Shown: piece by piece, positions 9,684 to 18,719 of the stretch | Position numbering within the stretch: the stretch's first letter is position 1 | Layout: every line of letters begins with the position of its first letter | From: Mycobacterium interjectum | Lineage (GTDB): Bacteria; Actinomycetota; Actinomycetes; Mycobacteriales; Mycobacteriaceae | Length of the DNA: 64,000 nt | Direction of reading: 5' to 3' | Assembly: GCA_002102225.1 (NCBI GenBank) | Contig: LQPB01000018.1 | Location: 39,777 to 103,776 of the forward strand | Translations under genes and position numbers: made by a program | Notes under the pieces: model-generated | Told to the model about the DNA's origin: nothing | What the model saw: the letters and a program-made list of their open reading frames with translations, nothing else | The model's database searches: none

Positions 9684-10627
9684 CGGAGATCGCCGAAGCC
9701 GTCGCCGAGATCAAGGCGGCCGGCGATCCCAAGCCGCGCGCCGGCCGCGATCCGGTGAACCAGCCGATGATCAACAACTGGGTGGAGGCCATCGGCGACC
9801 GCAACCCGATCTATGTGGACGAGGCCGCGGCCCGCGCGGTCGGCCACCCCGGAATTGTCGCGCCGCCGGCCATGATTCAGGTGTGGACGATGTTCGGCCT
9901 CGGCGGGGAGCGTCCGAAGGACGACCCGATGGGTCCCATGATGCAGTTGTTCGACGACGCCGGCTACATCGGCGTGGTCGCCACCAACTGCGAGCAGACC
10001 TACCACCGCTACCTGCAACCCGGCGAGCAGGTCAGCATCACCTCCGAGATGGGTGACGTGGTCGGACCCAAGCAGACCGCGCTGGGCGAGGGCTACTTCG
10101 TCAACCAGCACATCATCTGGCGGGTCGGCGACGAGGACGTCGCCGAAATGAACTGGCGCATCCTCAAATTCAAGCCCCGCGAAGCCTCCGGGCCGGCCGT
10201 GCCGGACGACCTGGACCCCGACGCGATGATGCGGCCCTCGTCCTCGCGCGACACCGCGTTCTTCTGGGAGGGTGTCAAGGCGCACGAACTGCGGATCCAG
10301 CGCCGTCCGGACGGCAGCCTGCAGCACCCGCCGGTGCCGGCGGTGTGGCAGGACAAGTCCGAGCCCATCGACTACGTGGTGGCCGGCGGCAAGGGCACGG
10401 TGTTCAGCTTCGTGGTGCACCACGCGCCCAAGGTGCCCGGTCGCACGCTGCCCTTCGTCATCGCTTTGGTCGAGCTCGACGAGGGCGTGCGCATGCTGGG
10501 CGAGCTGCGCGGCATCGACGCCGCCGAGGTGAAGATCGGATTGCCCGTGCGCGCAACGTATATCGATTTCCCGGCCGGTGACAGCGGACCGGAATGGACC
10601 CTCTACGCCTGGGAGCCTGACGCATGA
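9680..10627 (+). CDS. chsH2: ChsH2, MaoC-DUF35 subunit of the side-chain hydratase
   Basis: This 315-residue two-domain protein corresponds to Rv3542c. Residues 1 to ~170 form a MaoC-like hot-dog domain in which the usual hydratase Asp/His motif is changed (AIGDRNPIYVDE, Tyr where His is expected), so catalysis resides in ChsH1. The C-terminal part, from about residue 180, is a DUF35/OB-fold domain that in M. tuberculosis docks the aldolase Ltp2. The complex hydrates the 17(20)-ene CoA ester. The start overlaps the fadE29 stop and the end overlaps chsH1 (ATGA, 10624-10627). Confidence 0.94.
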   Translation: MTEIAEAVAEIKAAGDPKPRAGRDPVNQPMINNWVEAIGDRNPIYVDEAAARAVGHPGIVAPPAMIQVWTMFGLGGERPKDDPMGPMMQLFDDAGYIGVVATNCEQTYHRYLQPGEQVSITSEMGDVVGPKQTALGEGYFVNQHIIWRVGDEDVAEMNWRILKFKPREASGPAVPDDLDPDAMMRPSSSRDTAFFWEGVKAHELRIQRRPDGSLQHPPVPAVWQDKSEPIDYVVAGGKGTVFSFVVHHAPKVPGRTLPFVIALVELDEGVRMLGELRGIDAAEVKIGLPVRATYIDFPAGDSGPEWTLYAWEPDA

Positions 10628-11025
10628 GCGCGCCGGTGATCGAAGTGGGCACCAAGCTGCCCGAGCTGAAACTGCACGGCGACCCCACGTTTATCATCTC
10701 GACGGCACTGGCCACCCGCGACTTCCAGGACGTGCACCACGACCGCGACCTCGCGCAGGCCAAGGGGTCCAAGGACATCTTCGTCAACATCCTCACCGAC
10801 ACCGGGCTGGTGCAGCGCTACGTCACCGACTGGGCCGGGCCGTCGGCCCTGATCAAGTCGATCGGGCTGCGTCTCGGTGTGCCGTGGTACGCGTACGACA
10901 CGGTGACGTTCTCCGGTGAGGTCACCGCCGTGGAAGATGGCCTGATCACCGTAAAGGTGGTGGGCAGCAACAGCCTTGGTGATCACGTCATCGCGACGGC
11001 CACGCTGACGATGGGGGAGGCCTAA
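10624..11025 (+). CDS. chsH1: ChsH1, catalytic MaoC-like hydratase subunit
   Basis: This 133-residue MaoC-like protein corresponds to Rv3541c. The hydratase motif TRDFQDVHHDRDLA supplies Asp33 and His38, equivalent to the catalytic pair of the M. tuberculosis enzyme after a 4-residue offset. It pairs with ChsH2 to hydrate the unsaturated side-chain CoA ester before the Ltp2 retro-aldol step. ATGA overlap with chsH2; the stop TAA directly abuts the ltp2 ATG. Confidence 0.95.
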   Translation: MSAPVIEVGTKLPELKLHGDPTFIISTALATRDFQDVHHDRDLAQAKGSKDIFVNILTDTGLVQRYVTDWAGPSALIKSIGLRLGVPWYAYDTVTFSGEVTAVEDGLITVKVVGSNSLGDHVIATATLTMGEA

Positions 11026-12207
11026 ATGTCGGTGGGGTCACTCAGTGGTCGAGCGGCGATCGTCGGCATCGGTGCCACCGACTTTTCCAAGGACTCCGGC
11101 CGAAGCGAGCTGCGGTTGGCGGCCGAGGCCGTCCTGGATGCTTTGGACGATGCGGGCCTGACTCCGGCCGACGTCGACGGGCTGACCACGTTCACGATGG
11201 ACAGCAACAACGAGACCGCGGTGGCGCGTGCGGTCGGCATCGGGGACCTGAAATTCTTTTCCCAGATCGGTTATGGCGGCGGGGCCGCGTGCGCGACCGT
11301 GCAGCAGGCGGCGATGGCCGTCGCGACCGGGGTGGCCGATGTCGTGGTCGCATACCGGGCGTTCAACGAACGGTCCGGCATGCGGTTCGGCCAGGTGCAG
11401 AGCCGGTTGGCGGGAGACGGTGGGGCGCGGGCGGATTCGACGACGGCCGACAACGCCTTCTCGTACCCGCACGGGCTTTCCACGCCGGCCGCGCAGGTCG
11501 CGATGATCGCCCAGCGCTACATGCACCTGTCCGGTGCGACCAGCCGGGACTTCGGTGCGATCTCGGTGGCCGACCGCAAGCACGCCGCCAAGAACCCCAA
11601 GGCGTACTTCTACGAGAAGCCGATCACCATTGAGGACCACCAGAATTCGCGGTGGATCGCCGAACCGCTGCGGCTGCTGGACTGCTGTCAGGAAACCGAT
11701 GGTGCGGTCGCGATCGTGGTGACGTCCGTCGAGCGCGCACGCGATCTCAAGCAGCGCCCGGCGGTCATCGAGGCGGCGTCGCAGGGCTCCAGCCCCGACC
11801 AGTACACGATGGTCAGCTACTACCGGCCCGAGCTCGGCCTGCCCGAGATGGGTGTCGTGGGCCGGCAGTTGTGGGGGCAGTCCGGGCTTTCGCCGTCGGA
11901 CATTCAGACCGCGATTCTGTATGACCATTTCACGCCGTTCACCCTGATTCAGTTGGAGGAGTTGGGCTTCTGTGGTCGCGGCGAGGCGAAGGACTTCATC
12001 GCCGGCGGTGCCATCGAGGTGGGCGGCAGGCTGCCGATCAACACGCATGGCGGTCAACTGGGTGAGGCCTACATCCACGGCATGAACGGCATCGCCGAGG
12101 GCGTGCGGCAATTGCGCGGCACCTCGGTGAACCCGGTGCCCGACGTCGAGCACGTGTTGGTCACCGCGGGCACGGGCGTGCCCACCTCAGGCCTGATCCT
12201 CGGCTAG
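11026..12207 (+). CDS. ltp2: Ltp2, steroid side-chain retro-aldolase (thiolase-like)
   Basis: This 393-residue SCP-x-type thiolase-fold protein corresponds to Rv3540c. Despite the thiolase fold it is a retro-aldolase. With ChsH2 it cleaves the 17-hydroxy-3-oxo-4-pregnene-20-carboxyl-CoA to androstenedione and propionyl-CoA. AAIVGIGATDFSKDSGRSE at the N terminus, YGGGAACATVQQAAMAVATG and the C-terminal NTHGGQLGEAYIHGMNG are typical. It is the last gene of the igr operon and meets the cyclase gene tail to tail with a 2-base gap (12208-12209). Confidence 0.95.
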   Translation: MSVGSLSGRAAIVGIGATDFSKDSGRSELRLAAEAVLDALDDAGLTPADVDGLTTFTMDSNNETAVARAVGIGDLKFFSQIGYGGGAACATVQQAAMAVATGVADVVVAYRAFNERSGMRFGQVQSRLAGDGGARADSTTADNAFSYPHGLSTPAAQVAMIAQRYMHLSGATSRDFGAISVADRKHAAKNPKAYFYEKPITIEDHQNSRWIAEPLRLLDCCQETDGAVAIVVTSVERARDLKQRPAVIEAASQGSSPDQYTMVSYYRPELGLPEMGVVGRQLWGQSGLSPSDIQTAILYDHFTPFTLIQLEELGFCGRGEAKDFIAGGAIEVGGRLPINTHGGQLGEAYIHGMNGIAEGVRQLRGTSVNPVPDVEHVLVTAGTGVPTSGLILG

Positions 12208-12209
12208 GG

Positions 12210-13157
12210 CTACGAGCGCGCGACAACCGGAAAAACGGTCTCCATTCCGCGCCGGCCCTTGATCTCGACCTCCTCGGGGCGGCCCCAGACGTATTGCGCC
12301 TCGACGGCGGCGTGCACGCCGCTGCTGACCATCACGACCGGGCGCCCGGCCCGTCCGGCAATGCCGGCCAACCGGAACGCCACGTTTGTCGCGTCGCCGA
12401 TCACGGCCGTGACCGTTCTCGTCATTGCGGCGATCGCAGCCCGGCCCTGCACCACCCCCCAGCCCATGCGGATCGGCGAGCCGTCCGGTCCACGCAGCGG
12501 GAGCGTGGGCGCGAGTTCCTCGACGCGCTGGTTCGCGGCGAGCGCGAAGTCGATCGCGAGCTCATTGGCCGTGGGAATCGTCCGCAGTTCCCAGACCGCA
12601 TACAGTGCGTCGCCGGCGTAATGGTTGAGCGTGCCACGGTGTGCGCGCAGGACGCGGCTGAGCTCGTGCCAGAGATAGTTCAGGCTCTGGGCGATCACCT
12701 GGTTGTCGGTGACTTCGGAGATCGTCGAGTAGTTGGTGATATCCCCGACCACCATCACCATGGTCTCCTCGACGATCCGGGTCAGGGTCGGGCTGGTGTT
12801 GGTGATCCCGGCGGCGTTGAACCGGTCCGATCGGAAGATGAGTACGACGTCGCCTACCGAGATCTGGTCGTCGGGCTTGATCGGGACCTGCACGGCGCGT
12901 TCGAGCGGCATGCCGTTGAGCAGCGTCCCGTTGGTGCTGGTGTCGATGAGGTAAGCCCGGTCGGTGGTCACGTCCAATCGGATCTCCAGGTGGTTGCGGG
13001 AGATGTTTGGATCCTGGATCACCAGGCGGCGCTGTTCGTCGATGCCCGCGCACTGACGGCCGACGAACAGTTGATCGAAAATCGGCACGATCTTCTCGCC
13101 GCCGTTGCTGTGCATGACCAGGGTGGCCTTCGGCTTGTCCCACCAATCGGAGCCCAT
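12210..13157 (-). CDS. FHA-domain class III nucleotidyl cyclase, atypical substrate residues
   Basis: This 315-residue protein joins an N-terminal FHA phosphothreonine-binding domain (Gly33-Arg34, SRNH 53-56, TNG 75-77) to a C-terminal class III adenylate/guanylate cyclase domain (~residues 130-315). Both metal Asp residues are visible, Asp139 in VVGDITNYS and Asp183 in YAGDALYAVW, as are the transition-state Asn258 and Arg262 in DATNVAFRL. The substrate-specifying Lys is His179 by alignment and the second substrate residue appears as Ala251, so the nucleotide it uses cannot be deduced. It lacks membrane segments. It lies 170 bases downstream of a cyclic-nucleotide-binding patatin on the same strand. 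Confidence 0.85.
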   Translation of the reverse strand: MGSDWWDKPKATLVMHSNGGEKIVPIFDQLFVGRQCAGIDEQRRLVIQDPNISRNHLEIRLDVTTDRAYLIDTSTNGTLLNGMPLERAVQVPIKPDDQISVGDVVLIFRSDRFNAAGITNTSPTLTRIVEETMVMVVGDITNYSTISEVTDNQVIAQSLNYLWHELSRVLRAHRGTLNHYAGDALYAVWELRTIPTANELAIDFALAANQRVEELAPTLPLRGPDGSPIRMGWGVVQGRAAIAAMTRTVTAVIGDATNVAFRLAGIAGRAGRPVVMVSSGVHAAVEAQYVWGRPEEVEIKGRRGMETVFPVVARS

Positions 13158-13327
13158 GGCCTAACGACCTAGCCGCCCTGGAACGGCCGCGTGCGCGAGC
13201 GAGACCCCTGGTTGCCTGCCCCGCCCGGCCAGATCAGGTTGTGCACACACTAAGCGTCTGCCATCTGAAGATGCTGAGCCGTTCGCTGCAGAGGTAATAG
13301 TACAAGCCCGAGCAGGCAGGGCGATCA

Positions 13328-15097
13328 CTAACGAGCCGAGGCTTCGCGAACGAGCGACGGCTGCGCTTCGAGGGTTCTCCGGGCCGCGGTCCGCCCGGCG
13401 TCCAGCGCGGCATCGATGTTCTTGAAGTCCAGCGGCCCGATTGCCGAGACGTCCGGCTCGATGATCGCCGCGACCCGAGGGAGCTCGCGCAGGTTTCCCT
13501 TGGAGGCCGAAAGTTCAACGCTGCGAAGCAATGTCTCTTGCACCGGTGGCAGGGCCGCCTCCGTGCCGGTCAGCAGCCGCCGGACGAACGCGGGCGGCTG
13601 CAGCCTCGCCGGCAGCGGACCAAAGCCCTTCGACGGCACGTAGGTGGTACGCAGATCGACGCAGATGACTTCGCCGTCCGGATCGGCGCACATCACATCG
13701 GCCGGCAGGATGTTCAGCAGTCCACCGTCGACGAGGAGCCGTTCGCCGTGTTGCACCGGCGGCAGCAGCCCGGGTATCGAGATCGAAGCGCGCACGGCGA
13801 CCCACAGCAGCCCACGCCGATGGATGACCTGATCGCCGGTGATCATGTCGGTAGAGACGGAGAAAAACTCTCTTGGCAGATGCTCCACCAGGGTCGCGCC
13901 GCCGAAGAATCCTTCGACAAGACGATCGACCCGCCGGCCTCGCGTGAGGGCTATCGCCGGGACGGTGTAGTCGCTGAGGGGCTTGCTTTCCGCGACGAAC
14001 TCTCGTGCCGCGGCGCTCGCATCCCGGGCGTCGAGCCCCAGCGCGAAGGTCGCCGCGGCGAGGGCACCGGCGCTCGTTCCGCCAAACCGGTCGATGACGA
14101 CGCCTGCCCGGGTGAGCTCCTCGTAGACGCCGTAGTGGGCGAGCCCTCGAGCGCCGCCGCCGCCGAGGACCAGCCCCAGAGATCGGCCGGCGATCCTGCG
14201 GGCCAGAGCACCGATGCCGTCGTCGTCGGCGACGTGATGCGAGACCGGCCGCAGCACGTCCCACCAGCTGGGATCCGGTTGCGCCATGGACGTGATCAGG
14301 TGGACCGGCCCTTGGGCGACGGGTCGATCGAACAGGTCCGGCGGACGGGCTTGATCGGCAAGGACCACGAGCCGGTCGCTTTGCGCGACAACATATCGTC
14401 GCCAGATGTCGCCCGATCCCCGATCGGCCACCACCAAGACCCAATCGTTGCTTCGCTCCGCCCGGTCAAGGGTCTCGCTGAACGCTTCGACCAGCTCGCC
14501 GTAATGGTTGGCCGCCGCCGTCGTGTCGACGGGCGGCGCGACCACGGCGGTCGTGCCGTGCGAGCCCAGCCGAGTCGTGATCGCATCGACGATGGGGGCC
14601 GCGACGGCATCCCCGGTCGAAAGCACGCCGATGACCCGGGGATTTCGCGACATGTTCGCGGATCGCGACTCGCGAAGCGTTCCCGCCATCGACTGGAACA
14701 TCGCCGAACGCAGTTGCGGGGCCTTCCCGAGCACCTCGGTGAACGTGTCGGCGTCGATCCTCCAGACCACGCCGTCGCGCAGTGCCCGTATCCCGGCCGA
14801 GCGGGGGGCGCCGGTGATCACGCCCAGGTCTCCGATCGAGTCACCGGATGCCATCTCACGAAGCACCTGTCCGTCGAGACCGACAGCAGCGAATCGTCCC
14901 GAGGCAACCACGTAGATGGCGTCCGGCGGATCCCCCATGTGAAAGAGCCACTCGTGGGCGGGGATGTGCTGGCGATCCACGGCGCCGGTGAGCTGGTCGA
15001 GTTGTTCGTCGTCGATCTCAGCGAATATCGGAACACTCCGAAGTGCGGTGCGCTTGTCGACCGCGCGCGGTTCGGCCGACCGCCGCTCAGCGCACAT
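13328..15097 (-). CDS. Patatin-like phospholipase with N-terminal cyclic-nucleotide-binding domain
   Basis: This 589-residue NTE-type protein resembles Rv2565. Residues ~20-140 form a CAP_ED/cNMP domain whose phosphate-binding cassette reads GDSIGDLGVITGAPRSAG: Arg99 is kept, and the usual Glu is Asp90. Residues ~150-300 are a linker region found in this family. The patatin domain has the oxyanion motif GGGGARG (312-318), nucleophile Ser342 in GTSAG and Asp467 in VDGG, so the Ser-Asp dyad is intact. The ATG at 15097 is preferred to an in-frame TTG at 15148. Context with the cyclase suggests that lipid hydrolysis is gated by a cyclic nucleotide; that is inference. Confidence 0.87.
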   Translation of the reverse strand: MCAERRSAEPRAVDKRTALRSVPIFAEIDDEQLDQLTGAVDRQHIPAHEWLFHMGDPPDAIYVVASGRFAAVGLDGQVLREMASGDSIGDLGVITGAPRSAGIRALRDGVVWRIDADTFTEVLGKAPQLRSAMFQSMAGTLRESRSANMSRNPRVIGVLSTGDAVAAPIVDAITTRLGSHGTTAVVAPPVDTTAAANHYGELVEAFSETLDRAERSNDWVLVVADRGSGDIWRRYVVAQSDRLVVLADQARPPDLFDRPVAQGPVHLITSMAQPDPSWWDVLRPVSHHVADDDGIGALARRIAGRSLGLVLGGGGARGLAHYGVYEELTRAGVVIDRFGGTSAGALAAATFALGLDARDASAAAREFVAESKPLSDYTVPAIALTRGRRVDRLVEGFFGGATLVEHLPREFFSVSTDMITGDQVIHRRGLLWVAVRASISIPGLLPPVQHGERLLVDGGLLNILPADVMCADPDGEVICVDLRTTYVPSKGFGPLPARLQPPAFVRRLLTGTEAALPPVQETLLRSVELSASKGNLRELPRVAAIIEPDVSAIGPLDFKNIDAALDAGRTAARRTLEAQPSLVREASAR

Positions 15098-15275
15098 GGG
15101 GTGCCGCTGTCGGTGTCCCGGCCCGCGAGCACGGCACCTGAAACGCAATCGGTGTCAGGCTATTTGCTCCCGCGCGACGTCGGTTCATCCGCGGATGTCG
15201 CAGCGGTGATCGCGATCTCCGGCCAGAGAAAGCATATTGCGCAGCTTAGGCGCTAGTGCGCCCGGAGCAAAGGTG

Positions 15276-16136
15276 CTAGGCGGGCAGGAGTTCGACGCCG
15301 CTCAGCACGACGGCGTTCTCGCGCGCCGGCGCGACGACGCTGGCCAAAAACCGGCCTTCTTCTTTCCAGATGCCGACCTTGAGCGTCTCGCCGGGATAGG
15401 CCACGCCCGCGAAGCGCGCGCCGTATGCCGCGACGGCGCCGGCGTCGCCGTCCAGCAGCGCGTCGGTGATCGCCTTGCAGGTCATGCCGTAGGTGCACAG
15501 GCCGTGCAGGATTGGCCTGGGAAAGCCTGCGGCGGCGGCGAATTCGGGGTCGGAGTGCAGCGGGTTGCGGTCGCCGCAGAGCCGGTACAGCAGCGCCTGC
15601 TGCGGCAGGATCGGCACGTCGACCTCGACGTCGGGCGCGCGGTCGGGCGCGGCGTCCGACGAGGACGGCCCGCGCTCGCCGCCGAAGCCGCCTTCGCCGC
15701 GGGCGAAGATCGACCGCCGCTGGGTCCACAGCAGGGTGCCGTCGGGAGCGCTGACCGTCGTCTCGCTCCAGATCACCGCGGCCTTGCCCTTGTCCCAGAT
15801 GTCGGTGAACCGGGTGACGGCCTTGGCGGAACCCGACGGCGGCAACGGGCCCGGCACCTCGATGCGTTCGCTGGCGTGCAACACCCTGCTCAGCTCGATG
15901 TCGATGCCGGGAAACCGCACCGTCGGCGGCTTGGTCATGTGGAATGAGGCGGCGACATTGCCGAACGTCGGCAGCACCTGCGGGGTCTCGTCCACCAGAT
16001 AACGCAGCTCGCGAGGATCCATGGGATCGCAACCGGCTCCCAAGCCCAGGTGGTAGAGCTGGACATCGCTGCTGCTCCAAGCGAATTCGATGGGGTCGAG
16101 CGCGGCGCTCAGCGCGACGTCGACGTCGATCGGCAT
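15276..16136 (-). CDS. chsH3: ChsH3, MaoC-type enoyl-CoA hydratase of the C24 side chain
   Basis: This 286-residue double-hot-dog hydratase corresponds to Rv3538 (older name hsd4B). The hydratase-2 motif GDRNPLHSDPEFAAAAGF supplies Asp189 and His194, followed by RPILHGLCTYG. Family knowledge: ChsH3 hydrates the 22-ene C24 steroid CoA ester and gives the opposite hydroxyl stereochemistry from EchA19. It starts one base after the kstD stop (TGACATG), so it is the second gene of the kstD transcript. 178 bases follow before the patatin start, with no clear terminator seen. Confidence 0.92.
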   Translation of the reverse strand: MPIDVDVALSAALDPIEFAWSSSDVQLYHLGLGAGCDPMDPRELRYLVDETPQVLPTFGNVAASFHMTKPPTVRFPGIDIELSRVLHASERIEVPGPLPPSGSAKAVTRFTDIWDKGKAAVIWSETTVSAPDGTLLWTQRRSIFARGEGGFGGERGPSSSDAAPDRAPDVEVDVPILPQQALLYRLCGDRNPLHSDPEFAAAAGFPRPILHGLCTYGMTCKAITDALLDGDAGAVAAYGARFAGVAYPGETLKVGIWKEEGRFLASVVAPARENAVVLSGVELLPA

Positions 16137-16137
16137 G

Positions 16138-17820
16138 TCAGTTACTCCCCGCGATGTGCAGCGCCGCCAGGTAACCGAACGTCATCGCGGGCCCGATGGT
16201 GCCGCCCGGACCGGGGTAGGTGTGGCCCATCACCGGGGCGCTGACGTTGCCCGCGGCGTAGAGGCCCTCGATGATGCTGCCGTCGTCGCGCAGCGCACGG
16301 CCGTGCACGTCGGTGCGGATGCCGCCCTTGGTGCCCAGGTCGCCGGGCACCATCTTGGCGGCGTAGTAGGGCGGGTGGCTGATCTCCCCGAGGTTGGGGT
16401 TGGGCTTGTTGGTGGGGTCACCGTAGTAGCGGTCGTAGGCGCTTTCCCCGCGGTGGTAGTCCTCGTCGACGCCCGAGCGCGCGAAGCCGTTGAAGCGCTC
16501 CACGGTGGCCCCCAGCTCATCGCCCGGCAGGCCAGCCTTCTCGGCCAGCTGCGAAAGGGTATCGGCCTGCACGATCACGCCGGAATCCAGCCATTTGCGC
16601 GGAATGCGTTGTCCCGGTTGCAGTCCCGCGAAGATGTAGCGGTCGCGGTACTGCTGGTCGAACACCAGCCACGCCGGGATGTTCTCGCCCGGCCCCGGCC
16701 CCTGACCGAATTCGCCACCGTACATGTGGTGGCAGGCCTCGACGTAGGGCATCGACTCGTTCATGAACCGCTTGCCCGACATGTTGACGATGATCGAGCC
16801 GGGCGAGTTGCGCTCGGACAGGGCGAACCACGGCGCGCCCACCAGCGGCACCGTCGGGCCCCACCACGCGTCTTCCATCAAGTCCAGTGCGGCTCCGAGC
16901 TTTTCGCCGGCGAGAATCCCGTCGCCGGTGTTGGCCTTGGCGCCGACCGTCCACTCGGTGGTGATGGGCGCGCGCTGGTACTTCACCCGCATCTGCTCGT
17001 TGTGCTCGAACCCGCCGGATGCGAGGATCACGCCGCGGCGGGCCCGGATCAGGCGCGGCTCAACCGATTCCGACGCGCCGGTGTCGCTGACATAGACCCC
17101 GCGCACCGCGCCGTCCTCGACGTAGAGGTCGGTGAGCGCGGTGTTGAGCACGACCGGAACGCCGGCGCGCTGCAACCCGATCCGCAGCGGCCCGATCAGC
17201 GCGCGTCCCATGCCGACCAGGTTTTTGCCGGTCGCCTTGGCCCACATCGTGCGCGCGCCGACCTTCAGGCTGCGGGCCACGCCCCGCGGGTGCCGCTTCA
17301 GCTGGTTGAGACGCACGTAATCCTGCTGCATCACAACCACGTTGAGCGGAACCTTGCCGTAGGCCGGTTCGAGCCCGGCTTCGTCGGCGCCCAGCTTGCG
17401 CGCGTCGAACGGCTTGGGCTCGATCGAGCGGCCGCCCGCGCGGCCCCCCGGCGCCTCCGGGTAGTAGTCGGAGTAGCGCGGCACCCAGCACATCTTCAGC
17501 GGGGTGTGCTTCAACACGAAGGACAGCATCTCGGGGCCGCGTTCGAGGTAGGCGTCGATGCGCTCCGGCTCCACGATGTCGCCGATGATGCCGTGTAGGT
17601 AGGTGCGGGCGGCTTCGGGGGTGTCTCGCACCCCATCGCGCTTGAGCACCTCGTTGTTGGGAATCCAAACCCCGCCCCCGGACCGCGCGGTGGAGCCGCC
17701 AAAATGAGCGGCCTTCTCGATGACTACTGTCGAAAGGCCGCGGTGCGCGGCGGTTAGGGCAGCAACCATGCCGGCTCCGCCGCTCCCCACCACGACGACG
17801 TCGTACTCCTGCGCTGTCAT
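16138..17820 (-). CDS. kstD: KstD, 3-ketosteroid delta1-dehydrogenase
   Basis: This 560-residue FAD-dependent enzyme corresponds to Rv3537. It inserts the 1,2 double bond in ring A of 3-ketosteroids (androstenedione to androstadienedione), which with KshA leads to opening of ring B. The N-terminal dinucleotide motif VVVVGSGGAGMVAALTA, the FGGSTARSGGGVWIPNNEV segment near residues 41-59 and the C-terminal GPGGTIGPAMTFGYLAA are all typical. A longer frame to 18138 crosses hsaE and the KstR box and is rejected. ATG 17820 lies one base from the box, with a TAACGT -10 candidate 7 bases upstream. Confidence 0.95.
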   Translation of the reverse strand: MTAQEYDVVVVGSGGAGMVAALTAAHRGLSTVVIEKAAHFGGSTARSGGGVWIPNNEVLKRDGVRDTPEAARTYLHGIIGDIVEPERIDAYLERGPEMLSFVLKHTPLKMCWVPRYSDYYPEAPGGRAGGRSIEPKPFDARKLGADEAGLEPAYGKVPLNVVVMQQDYVRLNQLKRHPRGVARSLKVGARTMWAKATGKNLVGMGRALIGPLRIGLQRAGVPVVLNTALTDLYVEDGAVRGVYVSDTGASESVEPRLIRARRGVILASGGFEHNEQMRVKYQRAPITTEWTVGAKANTGDGILAGEKLGAALDLMEDAWWGPTVPLVGAPWFALSERNSPGSIIVNMSGKRFMNESMPYVEACHHMYGGEFGQGPGPGENIPAWLVFDQQYRDRYIFAGLQPGQRIPRKWLDSGVIVQADTLSQLAEKAGLPGDELGATVERFNGFARSGVDEDYHRGESAYDRYYGDPTNKPNPNLGEISHPPYYAAKMVPGDLGTKGGIRTDVHGRALRDDGSIIEGLYAAGNVSAPVMGHTYPGPGGTIGPAMTFGYLAALHIAGSN

Positions 17821-17821
17821 G

Positions 17822-17835
17822 TAGAACACGTTATA
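17822..17835. promoter_or_regulatory. KstR operator in the kstD/hsaE divergent promoter
   Basis: TAGAACACGTTATA matches TnnAACnnGTTnnA exactly. Toward hsaE the terminal TA begins the -10 candidate TAGAAT (17834-17839). Toward kstD the box lies between a TAACGT -10 candidate and the start codon, so bound repressor would block both directions. Confidence 0.92.
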
Positions 17836-17892
17836 GAATTGCCCGGGTTGGGCGCTACCGGCCCGGTCACAAGAACGAGGGGACTTCGGTAA

Positions 17893-18678
17893 ATGCTCAG
17901 TGTTGCGATCCGCGACGAGCTGGCCGCCGACCTGGCGCAAGCCGAGCGCAGCCGCGAGCCCATCGCTCCCCTGACCGCGCGATACCCGGACATCGACGTC
18001 GTCGACGCCTACGAAATTCAGCTGATCAACATCCGCCAGCGGGTGGCCGAAGGCGCCCGGGTGCTGGGGCACAAGGTGGGCCTGTCGTCGCTGGCGATGC
18101 AGCAGATGATGGGCGTCGACGAGCCGGACTACGGGCACCTGCTCGACGAGATGCAGGTCTTCGAGGACACCCCGGTCAAGGCGGGCCGCTACCTGTATCC
18201 GCGGGTGGAGGTCGAGGTGGGATTCATCCTGTCCGACGACCTGCCGGGGGCGGGTTGCACCGAGGACGACGTGCTGGCGGCCACCGAAGCTCTGGTCCCG
18301 TCGATCGAGCTGATCGACACCAGGATCACCGACTGGAAGATCGCGTTGTGCGACACCATCGCCGACAATGCCTCCTCGGCGGGCTTCGTGTTGGGCGCCG
18401 CCCGGGTGTCGCCGGCCGACGTGGACGTCAAGGCGATCGACGCGGTGTTGACCCGCAACGGCGAGGTGATCGCCGAAGGGCGCAGCGACGCCGTGTTGGG
18501 CAACCCGGTCACCGCGGTGGCGTGGTTGTCCCGCAAGGTGGAAAGTTTCGGGGTGCGCCTGAGAAAAGGTGACATCGTGCTACCCGGATCGTGCACGCGA
18601 GCGATAGATGCACACGCCGGGGACGAATTCGTCGCCGACTTCACGGGACTGGGTTCCGTGCGGTTGTCCTTTGAATAG
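17893..18678 (+). CDS. hsaE: HsaE, 2-hydroxypentadienoate-type hydratase
   Basis: This 261-residue protein corresponds to Rv3536c. HsaE hydrates 2-hydroxyhexa-2,4-dienoate, the ring A fragment released by HsaD, to 4-hydroxy-2-oxohexanoate. It belongs to the MhpD/TesE hydratase (FAH-like) fold; GHKVGLSSLAMQQMMGV near residues 59-75 and VEVEVGFILSDDLPG near 105-119 with acidic metal ligands are visible. It has a leader of about 47 bases after the KstR box. It starts the hsaE-hsaG-hsaF operon. Confidence 0.95.
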   Translation: MLSVAIRDELAADLAQAERSREPIAPLTARYPDIDVVDAYEIQLINIRQRVAEGARVLGHKVGLSSLAMQQMMGVDEPDYGHLLDEMQVFEDTPVKAGRYLYPRVEVEVGFILSDDLPGAGCTEDDVLAATEALVPSIELIDTRITDWKIALCDTIADNASSAGFVLGAARVSPADVDVKAIDAVLTRNGEVIAEGRSDAVLGNPVTAVAWLSRKVESFGVRLRKGDIVLPGSCTRAIDAHAGDEFVADFTGLGSVRLSFE

Positions 18679-18719
18679 CGCCGGATTAGTTTTGAATTAG
18701 TCCAAAAACAAGGAGCATC

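Noticed and set aside
13328..15148. A TTG start at 15148 for the patatin
   Set aside because: ATG 15097 is closer to the conserved cNMP domain and gives the usual length; the extra 17 residues have no similarity.
13538..15256. A 572-residue plus-strand frame opposite the patatin
   Set aside because: Patatin and cNMP motifs on the minus strand are unmistakable; this frame has none.
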